Shown here one piece after another: positions 56,428-64,000 of a DNA stretch of 64,000 nucleotides (positions within the stretch are counted from its first letter, which is position 1; each line of letters starts with the position of its first letter). The notes below the pieces were generated by a model. That model was given only the letters and a program-made list of their open reading frames with translations. It had not been told where the DNA came from and made no database searches. A program made the position numbers and the translations under genes. Origin of the DNA: Meconema thalassinum. Lineage: Eukaryota; Arthropoda; Insecta; Orthoptera; Tettigoniidae. Location of the stretch: contig OX336396.1 in assembly GCA_946902985.2 (NCBI GenBank), positions 232,824,797 to 232,888,796 on the forward strand. The letters run 5' to 3'.

Positions 56428-56484
56428 CACACGGACAAAAGGTGATCTCATAAGCCTATTTTTTCAAAATTGAAAATAGGCTAA
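54967..56484 (-). mobile_element. HINE family C, copy C4, head-to-tail with C3
   Basis: CAAGTAGTTC-CGTGAA-GAACTA at the left begins one base after C3's TTAGCC terminus (plus strand GGCTAA-A-CAAG). The right end is TCAAAATTGAAAATAGGCTAA with a (CA)n tract at 56385-56433. It is close to C1 along its length and is probably the most intact C copy. Beyond it the LINE-2 gene resumes. Confidence 0.8.
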
Positions 56485-56640
56485 AAATGGAAAGTTATAT
56501 CAAAGCAGCCACAACAAAAACAGTACGGACCAAAGTGGTGGGAACAATGCAAACAAGACTTCTCGGAAAGAATGAAAGTCTATTGGAACAACAAGAGGAA
56601 CCTAAAGCAAAGTTGAATGAGTCATTTGCTTAACGTCTTC
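56485..56640 (+). pseudogene. LINE-2 3' coding end
   Basis: It translates as KQYGPKWWEQCKQDFSERMK followed by VYWNNKRNLKQS and a stop. SERMK-x-YW is the usual C-terminal end of RTE-like arthropod LINE proteins. It continues the gene interrupted at 51324, so one LINE copy spans about 14 kb because of nested insertions. Confidence 0.75.
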
Positions 56641-57150
56641 TATGTATTGGTTGGTTGGTTCTTAAGTTTAGGGGCTGCGACAACGCGGTCATATTGCCCC
56701 GTGTACTTTGGGTTTGTGTAGAATCTGTCTGATAACCGGTGTTAATTGTGATGACTGTATTAGTGTGTGTTATCTGTTTTTTAATTTAAGTACAGACTGC
56801 AACTTAGAATTTTTCAAATAGTTCCTACTTTTGCCGCCAAGCGCCACCGTCAACGACTCCTAGGCCAAGTTCAGAACTTAGCTACTAGACGCCACCGCAG
56901 TCGGCTCTTGGCAACGAACGTAGAAACCTAAGAGAGTTGTTTACATTCTTAACTTATCCAAGTTAGCTTCACACAGGTGTAATTAGTGGAAGGTTCTTTA
57001 ACATGCCATAAATCTATGACATGGGACCGCCGGCTTTACTTTCCCTCCGAAGGAAGGCATACGAGGGATTTTTAACGCCCTTAAAAAATCCGACGGCTTC
57101 GGCAGGGTTTGAACCCGCTATCTTGGGCATAGAAGCTCAGCATCTTCTAT
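56641..57150 (-). mobile_element. SINE-III 3' region joined to the CCCGTGTACTTTGGG block
   Basis: It starts TTGGTTGGTTCTTAAGTTTAG like the 29353 and 30471 repeats, then GGGTTTGTGTAGAATCTGTC, and from about 56935 a reverse SINE-III (AAGGAAGGCATACGAGGGAT, GGGTTTGAACCCGC). It supports one larger composite SINE family with this block at its 3' side. Confidence 0.65.
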
Positions 57151-57218
57151 GTATTGGGAGAATTCGATTGAAATAAATAATAATATTATATTTAGTCTAG
57201 TTATTTAGTTATTTATGA

Positions 57219-57555
57219 TAAGCCTCCGTGGCTTAGGCGGCAGCACGCCGGCCTCTCACCGCTGGGTCCGTGGTTCAAATCCCGGTCACTCCATGTGAGA
57301 TCTGTGCTGGACAAAACGGAGGCAGACAGGTTTTTCTCCGGGTACTCCGGTTTTCCCTGTCAAAAATTTCATTCCAGCAACACTCTCCACTATCATTTCA
57401 TTTCATCTGTCATTCATTTAATCATTGCCCCAGAGGAGTGCGTCAGGCCTCGGCAGCCGGCACAGTTCATATCCTCGCCGCTAGATAGGGGCTTCATTCA
57501 TTCCATTCCTGACCCGGTCGGAGACTGGAAGCAGGTTGTGGATTTTCATTTCATA
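57219..57555 (+). mobile_element. tRNA-derived SINE-II with 13-bp target duplication
   Basis: TAGTTATTTATGA is at 57206-57218 and 57556-57568. The head is CTCCGTGGCTTAGGCGGCAG (A box) and TCCGTGGTTCAAATCCCGG (B box). The body includes TCCGGGTACTCCGGTTTTCC and a TCATTTCATTT-rich end. Plus-strand frames of 72 and 87 codons within it are not genes. Confidence 0.92.
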
Positions 57556-57597
57556 TAGTTATTTATGAATAACTCCATCAACAACTAGGGCAGCGTC

Positions 57598-58090
57598 TGC
57601 GGAAACAATACAATATGCAGACGACACCCGTAGTGCAATCCGTTTCTGAACTTTAATAATATAATAATAATTATATTTCTAATATTAAAAATAATAATAA
57701 CAATAATAACATTATAAAACGTTAGTCTTGCCGGTAGCAAGATACGCATCAGAATCCACAAGCACCAAGGGAATGTTCAAAATTAAAGACATTGAAAAAC
57801 AAGAATGGAAAATTCTGAGATAAAAGTATAACGCTGTTTTCAAAGATAATTTCTGGCAAAAAAGACCAACAGAAGAATTATACAGAAATACTGAATCTAT
57901 CACAACATTCAGAAAAACACAGAGTGAAGTTCTTTACACATATCGCCAGAATGAACGACACCAGACTGACTAAAAGATTATTTAACATAATTTCTACCTC
58001 GAAATCGGATACTTCTTGGTACAAAGAAACTATGGAAGACTTAAAACAATTATATATCACCACAGAAGGGATTCACGACCGCAGCATTTT
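57598..58090 (+). pseudogene. LINE-2 C-terminal fragment (empty site for the Helitron)
   Basis: It contains GTAGTGCAATCCGTTTCTGA, an AT-rich tract, then ARYASESTSTKGMFKIKDIE and remnants resembling KFFTHIARMNDTRLTKRLFN in shifted frames. It is collinear with 45250-45286 plus 50985-51250 but lacks the Helitron. Confidence 0.75.
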
Positions 58091-58610
58091 GTAGATTAAA
58101 AAATCAGGAACGGTTTCAATGTACAACATATATTGACTTATGGTTATATAAATTTTATTATAAATACATCGACAATAAGGAATCCGGCTATCTGTTCGCG
58201 AGAAAAAAAAAGTTGTCATGACTTATGACTCGACCCTCGTATATACCTAACTTCATTCTTTCACCATTTCCTCTTTGGCATTGCCAAGCACTTTTAGATT
58301 TCCTCCCAAATCTTAGCTCGCCACACGATAACTCTAAATCGCTCGTATGAAAATGCAGAAAGAGCAAATTGAATTCTGGTTTCACAATGATGTGCCATGT
58401 CAGAAATAACGCCACACCAGATGTTGCCTTTCCCAGGCCACGTTTGAGAATAGAGACCTGTTTGTTCTGTGTGGGTCTCAAGTTTTCTCATTCCACAAAC
58501 ACATTCATCACCCATGTAGTGTAGTGTTACAAACAGTGGGGGGCTAAGAATTTCGTTCCATGAATTTAGATACATTAACTTCTCTGCCGTCTTCTGTGAC
58601 CTCGGTGTCC
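58091..58610. other. Unassigned, with one repeat match
   Basis: 58105-58190 matches the outer arm of the 39.7/41.4 kb inverted repeat. 58190-58580 has two overlapping minus frames (97 and 93 codons); the 93-codon one contains GKGNIWCGVISDMAHHCE, which faintly recalls the strand before the second catalytic Asp of Tc1/mariner-type transposases (MVWG-A). I do not regard that as proven. Confidence 0.35.
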
Positions 58611-59215
58611 GACTCCAATTGCAAAATTCCTGGTCTGATTCCCAGCTTTGTCAAGAAATATTATTTTGGTCTAACGGTAGGAACAGGGTAAACTCAGCCT
58701 CGTGAGGCAGATCAGTGAAGATGCTCCCCAATTCTTCACCAGGCATATCGAGATGGTACCTAAGTTATTTTTTTCTCAGCTACTGTACTTATTCTTTATT
58801 CCATTTATTATATTGTTTGTTGTTGTTGTTGTTGTTTCATTTGGTGGGCTTGGAAATCGTGATAATTTAGCCCCGTGTACTTGGGAACGTGTGTGCAAAG
58901 TTTGTCTCTGAACTTGTGATAATGCGTTGGCTGTATTAGTGTGTGTATTTGTATTAAAGTTGAGGATTGGGAAGGAGGTGCCCGTGGCCTTAATTTAGGC
59001 ACCATCCCGGTATTTGTCTGGATTAGGGAAACCACGGGAAACCACTTCAAGCGAAGCTGTGGTGGGAATCAGCCAATCTCTTCTCAGTTTTGTCACACGA
59101 GGCTGAGTGTATACAGTTCTAGCCCTCAGACCAGAAATAAATTTCTTGGCAGAGCCGGAAATCAAACCCGGACCTCCGGGGCGACAGCCAAGAATGTGTT
59201 TAGTCTACCGCATTT
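58611..59215 (-). mobile_element. SINE-I-type copies, degraded
   Basis: 58611-58745 matches the 6326-6420 piece. 58818-59215 read in reverse has a B-box-like region (GGTCCGGGTTTGATTTCCGG), AAGTGGTTTCCCGTGGTTTC and ATACCGGGATGGTGCC (SINE-I body), and ends with AACAACAACAACAACA (plus-strand TTGTTG run at 58818). Confidence 0.65.
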
Positions 59216-59640
59216 TGTACATATACAGTATATTTCTGTATAACCAGTTTTCCGTTTGAATATCCCTCCCTATATTATTCTGCTAAGGTCCCATTCCAGT
59301 TTTGTACCGAAAATAAGGTCCCATTAACACCAACCTACACATATGGGGTACCTACAGCTTCAGCATAACCCAATGCGTTAGCGAAAGGCACTCACTTACT
59401 CTTTAAATGCCTCACAATTAAATAAATACCTTAAAACATGTATATTTACAATGAAATAATGAAAGAATGCAACACGGTAACCATGGTAACAGAATCTCAC
59501 AGGTCCATCTATTTCTGTAAGACGCAATGCAATTCCAATTATTACATTACTGTGAAAGTTTCCAGACGGTTATAAGGTTATCACTGAACCAAATTAAGCT
59601 GTAAAATTCATCAATACGTACAGTTTAACGGGCTTAAGGG
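59216..59640. other. Unassigned sequence
   Basis: About 425 AT-rich bases between the SINE copies and the presumed LTR region; no frame or repeat recognised. Confidence 0.4.
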
Positions 59641-62600
59641 AGTCTTAAGGGCACTCTTGATTTTTTTCACGCAATTTTCACGTGTGAGTGTGGTACGAAA
59701 GATCTTTTTCACCCGACTATAAAGGGTCTCCGAAAGCCATATTTAAAGGCACTTAAACTAACAGTGTATGTGATATTCCCAGAAAACTAACTTCGCTCTG
59801 ATATACTGTGCCCAACTCTAGGAATGGGTATTCCAAGTTTCAGACACCTAGATATCAAGGGAAAGGCTGTAGCCGCTTTTGAAAGTTCAGATATTTGAAT
59901 ATCGCGCTACATTGCTTCGAGAAGCATTTCGAAGGATTTTACCGATAGTTGGATGTCAAGTGACGTAGCGAGTAATAGCTGAGGTGGAGGCTATTTATTG
60001 ATTAAATAGTTAACTATGGATTAGAGACTTGAGACTTGGATCAGATTACTGGCACGGCCAAATGAAAGAGAATGCAATTAGTATCAAGTAAATCGGACCA
60101 GGGATTCAAGAGATATGAGGATTTCCAGATATCAGGCGATGACGCGTGACCCTGACCGTTTTGAATAAAAGCCAGCTGGAGCAGGCATGGTTAGCTCATT
60201 CTAACACAAGCACTTGGCAAGCAAGTTGCGTCTACGCTGAGCCAAGGCACATGGTTGCCGAATCTACGCAGAAGTTCTTTTCAAGTCGTGATAGTCACGA
60301 GAAGTGCTGCGCAAACGAGTTGAAACTTAGTAAGTTTCTGGTGAGGAGAATCACTGAGGTGATTGATTTCTACAGACATTGGTGGAAATATTTATATTTC
60401 TAAAAGGACATATGCTAGACTTTGTCTAGAAAATAGTATTTTGTCACAGTCCAGTAGTAACTTAATACTTGGATGTTTAAATCCATTTCAAGTCAGTTTT
60501 CATTTTTGTAACTAGTTAACCACTTCGATCTGTCAGTACACTGAAGACTAGTCTATAACGGTGGCGTTCATTAGTCTACGCAAGGGAAACTGCAAGTTGT
60601 CTAGCGCATGGCAGATGGTGATATACAAACCATGCCCAGGGAACGATCTTCAGAACAGCCGTTAATTGCTTAGACTGTCAATGTTTTTCTTGTACTGATG
60701 AGATTACAGTGAGTTATGTTACAACTGACATATTTAAGAAGAGATCACTTAGATCTGACCCTATTTCAACAAACTGTTATGGCTTTGATAGAAGCCCATA
60801 TTAAAATGGAACCACAGTTTATTCAAACGTCGATAGATACTACCACTATGTCTGACTAGACGATTTGTGGGTCTACAATGGCGGCCGATACAAGGATTAT
60901 ACGTGCTTGTCCGATAGGGCATGTCTATGGATAAATCTGGTACAGACCAGGTTTACTACGCTTCAAGACCATCAAGAAATGTAAGCCACATTTGAATTAT
61001 ATTATGCCTAGCTAATTGGAACAAACTATTTTTTCTGCAGATGACCAACACATTTTTTTCGTCGTATTTAAAGCTTGTAATGATTTACGCAAGACTTGTT
61101 AGAGTTATTCTGAGCATTTTCAGCACTCAGAACAGTTTAGGATCGATGACCGAGCATTTCGAGCATTTATTTGAATGTTTCATATTTTAAGGAAACCACG
61201 GAAAACCCCCGATGTAACTGTAAAAGTTAAATTTATTTTTGTTGAGGAATGGATATTTTTTCCATATTCGAAGGTTCGAACATGTGGATTCTCACATAAT
61301 GAGATGATAATTAAACATATCTGAAATAATATAAATAATAATAATAATAATAATCCACTAATAATAATAATAATAATTTTTATAATTTTTCTAAATAATT
61401 CTTGGATATTATATTTTCTAATAATCATATGTATTGAGAAAGAGCCTATGAAGTAGTTTAATCATTTCTAGTTTGGAACATTAGATTTTCCGAAGGAGAG
61501 TGGTTAGTGCAAGCCCGCATTCAACCAACATGTCAGTTCTGGTTGAACAGTTGATATTTGCAATGAGTAAAGTATATTTTTCATATAACACGGAGAGGCA
61601 TGAAACGGGAAGCAATTGATATTTGTATCAAATAGGATATTTTTGTATTTATATAAAATCATGACGTAAATACACTTGAAAGTGAAATAAAGATTTTCAT
61701 AAGTATGGTAAATTCACGGGTTGAACTGAATGGTAAAATAAAATAAACTTGTAAGTTTATTAATCTTCCAGTGTTGATAACGAGCAGAGGCTTGATTTAT
61801 TGTATAAATTTTGGGAAGATAATTTATGTGTGTGGAGTAGTTGAAATGCCATTCCCAGGTGCGCATGTTAAGTCGCAGGAATGAAGAGGTTTTTTCGAGC
61901 ATCAATCAAATAGCAGGTTCGATGGCTCAGGTTTATAGTAGGAGTATTGGAGCCACACATTTCGTCGTATGAATAACCCGAAGGTTATTTCTTGAAACCA
62001 TCAGTTCCTATTTCAACCTTGTTTACGAATTCCATTTAGACTTTGATTTTGCTAGAACCCGGATTTGTCATGATAGTAGTTTATTCTTCTTCAGAGGAAG
62101 ACCTTTGCCGTTGTTGTTGTTGTAATATTGTGTTCTTACACAACTAATAGAATGGCCCACTGCCAATTAAAAATAATTCTCTAACCACGAATAATTTGAA
62201 GGATATTTTCAATCCTAGTGCCATGAACTAAATGAATTCATTATGAAACTACAATTCTTATTTCCGCATTCTGTCGAAGAATTGCAAGTTGTGAAAGTTA
62301 CTAGAAATGGCCATGAATATAAATATTTTTATAATAATGATTCCAAGTGGATAATTGAATAGTTGAGTGGTTCAACCATTTATTGATCAAGCTGATGATT
62401 CAGAAATCATATATTTTGTTTGGAACTTGAAGTTCATAATCGAGTCACTTCTCGAATGTTTAATATCAGAAGAACAATTAATTGTTGTTGTGCTTCGCAC
62501 AGTTCTTCGATGCTATGCTCAAAGGTCAAATACTTTTCAGATGTTATTAATATGTATAAATAATTTGTGTTGCTTCAATGATGATAATATTTTCGACGAT

Positions 62601-63647
62601 ATATTTTTGAAACTGGAAAAACAAGTGAAAGTTTAAGAATTCTATAAACATTTATTCTACGAGTGTTAATATCATGTAAATAGTCAAACAATGATCTACG
62701 TTATTTCCAGTATGGACAATTAATTTTGAACTGGAATTAAATATTAATAATTTTGTAACACAGTCCACAGGACTATTAATCGGACTTGTTTTCAAAAAGA
62801 TTGTCAAATGTGTTTGGAAAATTTCTGTATATTGTGTGTAAATAAGGGTGTGGATCGCCACACGTGGAGTGATGCTGCTTTGAGCATCTTTGCAGTCAGA
62901 TTTTAACTTTAAAATAAACTGAGATAATTTTACCAGATGTGTTACTCCCAATTAAATCTCCTTCTATCCTTATTGTTGCATTGAGCCAAAAATCAGTAAA
63001 GCATTTTTTTAAATTTGATGTCGTTTTTGCGATTTGCTTTAACCCATCTGGCGCTCCGGGATATTTTGACTCTCGTGCTGGTTGATTATTGGTAAAATGC
63101 ATATGTGGTCGTGCGGACTCCGGTCTAAACGGGCACATAAAATAAGATAGAGTGAGAAATGGCTTCGAACGTGGGTCCCGATTTAGACATGGTCAATCGC
63201 ATGCCGATTTGAAATTGTGATAATTTTTATAGAAATATTTTGGGAGTTGAGAGATGTCTGGTTTGGATGAATAAATTAGTAGGAAACCCAATTAGTGGGG
63301 AAAATTAAAAATTTAACTGGTTAATAATTAGAATGGGTTTGATTATTTTTGATAATGGCTTAACCATTAGGGCGTCAAGTAAATTCAGTAGTAAGCGTTC
63401 GATGACTGGATATACACATTATTAGAATCCAGGTGGAGGATATTTGAGAACTTGCACATTTTTCTTGTGATATTGTGGTAAATGTAATTCGTAAAAGTAG
63501 AGAATTTTGTTTTTCCATCGCGTCGACATTAGGACAAATCTCATTTTATTATAGTGTTCCAATTAGCTATTCATATTTCTTGTTCTAGTTATAAGCTTGT
63601 GTTTGCCACTGTTGTATACCCCTAAGTTTTGAATAATTATTGAAATT
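59641..63647 (+). mobile_element. Presumed LTR and leader of a second gag-bearing retroelement
   Basis: No gene. It directly precedes a gag-like start at 63648 and resembles the 18-22 kb LTR plus leader in length, AT bias and layout. AACGGGCACA near 63137 parallels AACGGGGACA at the end of the known LTR. TGGCTTCGAACGTGGG at 63160 parallels a lysine-type primer site. GTTTTGAATAATTATTGAAATT before the ATG parallels TTTTTGAATAATATTGTA in the first element. The left edge is a guess; the partner LTR is outside the window. Confidence 0.4.
63160..63178 (+). promoter_or_regulatory. Candidate primer-binding site of the second retroelement
   Basis: TGGCTTCGAACGTGGGTCC resembles TGGCGCCCAACGTGGGGCTC, the site complementary to lysine tRNA used by several retroelements, with a few mismatches. 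Confidence 0.35.
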
Positions 63648-64000
63648 ATGGAAGAAATGATGAGGATGATGAGGAGTTTGGAGGAGAGTTCAAAAGAGGC
63701 TGGACGGCGTGTAGCCGCTATTATGAAAGAAAATACAGAGGCTTTAGAAAGGAAACTTAAAGAAAATTCTGAGTCTTTAGAAAGTAAACTTAAAGAAAAT
63801 TCTGATTCGTTAGAAAATAAACTTAAAGAAAATTTGAATGATAAACTTAGAGAAAATTCTGATTCTTTGGAAAATAAACTTAGAGAAAATTCTGATTCTT
63901 TGGAAAATAAACTTAAAGAAAATTCTGATTCTTTAGAAAGCAGGTTAAAAGGTAACTTGAAAGAAAGTTTAGATGAAAAACATAAAGAAAGTTCTGATTC
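63648..64000 (+). CDS. gag-like coiled-coil N-terminus, continuing past the window
   Basis: ATG at 63648, open to the last base (117 codons). It begins MEEMMRMMRSLEESSKEAGR and then repeats an 11-residue unit of the type KLKENSDSLEN at least five times, with shorter variants. Eleven-residue repeats with regularly spaced hydrophobic residues are typical of long coiled coils. The first retroelement's gag has the same design (repeats of EENANLKAS type at its N-terminus) and a similar upstream sequence, so this is probably the gag of a related element. No capsid domain is visible yet, so the assignment rests on this parallel. Confidence 0.6.
   Translation, partial: MEEMMRMMRSLEESSKEAGRRVAAIMKENTEALERKLKENSESLESKLKENSDSLENKLKENLNDKLRENSDSLENKLRENSDSLENKLKENSDSLESRLKGNLKESLDEKHKESSD

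Noticed and set aside
58294..58575. Tc1/mariner transposase fragment
   Set aside because: Only a weak GKGNIWCGVIS-like resemblance, with no catalytic residues or terminal repeats seen.

Overview
The window looks like arthropod nuclear DNA, most likely from an insect with a large, repeat-packed genome. The evidence is AT-rich sequence, several tRNA-derived SINE families, two LINE families, Penelope, Ty3/gypsy, Helitron, Harbinger and DUF4817-type DNA elements, and no recognisable host gene. I found no intron-containing host gene, rRNA, convincing tRNA gene or CRISPR array. Nearly everything that can be identified is mobile DNA, much of it inserted into other mobile DNA. All boundaries were read by eye; target-site duplications, frame arithmetic and comparison between copies in the window were used wherever possible.

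Layout. 1-722 is a large inverted repeat built from the 3' end of a Penelope-like element. 898-4490 is a minus-strand LINE split by a 2.7 kb element (A1) with exact 293-bp tandem monomers. 4633-6011 is a DUF4817-type DNA transposon remnant with a Harbinger-like element inside it (TAA target duplication). 6.3-18.1 kb holds SINEs, LINE pieces, three hairpin-ended elements (B2, C1, B1), a (CAT)n microsatellite and a second DUF4817 remnant. 18355-39408 is a complete-length Ty3/gypsy-type LTR element with unusually long 3885-bp LTRs. It sits inside a SINE (GTAC duplication), and its own gag-pol is split by a 6.9 kb TTAA-flanked piggyBac-like element that carries a satellite, a hairpin element and another SINE. 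39.7-41.5 kb is an inverted repeat around element A2. 42.2-56.6 kb is a plus-strand LINE cut up by a 5.7 kb Helitron and by a head-to-tail pair of hairpin elements (C3, C4), one of which contains a further element (A3). 56.6-59.2 kb is SINE and LINE debris. 59.6-64.0 kb appears to be the LTR, leader and gag start of a second retroelement related to the first.

The main unifying observation is a superfamily of non-coding elements, here called A, B and C (nine copies). Each begins TTAGCC(T)..., has a microsatellite just inside the 5' end, a subterminal inverted copy of its own 5' terminus, then a 3' hairpin ending in CTTG. They insert into T-runs with no target duplication. This is the architecture of Helentron-derived elements (HINEs). 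The terminal repeats co-vary between families, and families A and C carry dense arrays of the motif AAGATGGCGGC, which matches the YY1/Pleiohomeotic consensus.

How the parts work together: no element here looks autonomous. The LTR element has an in-frame stop in gag, the TTAA insertion, and a frameshift between RNase H and integrase, although its LTRs differ at only about seven positions. The LINEs are broken by stops and frameshifts, and the Helitron and HINEs carry no visible Rep/helicase. All must have been moved by proteins encoded elsewhere.
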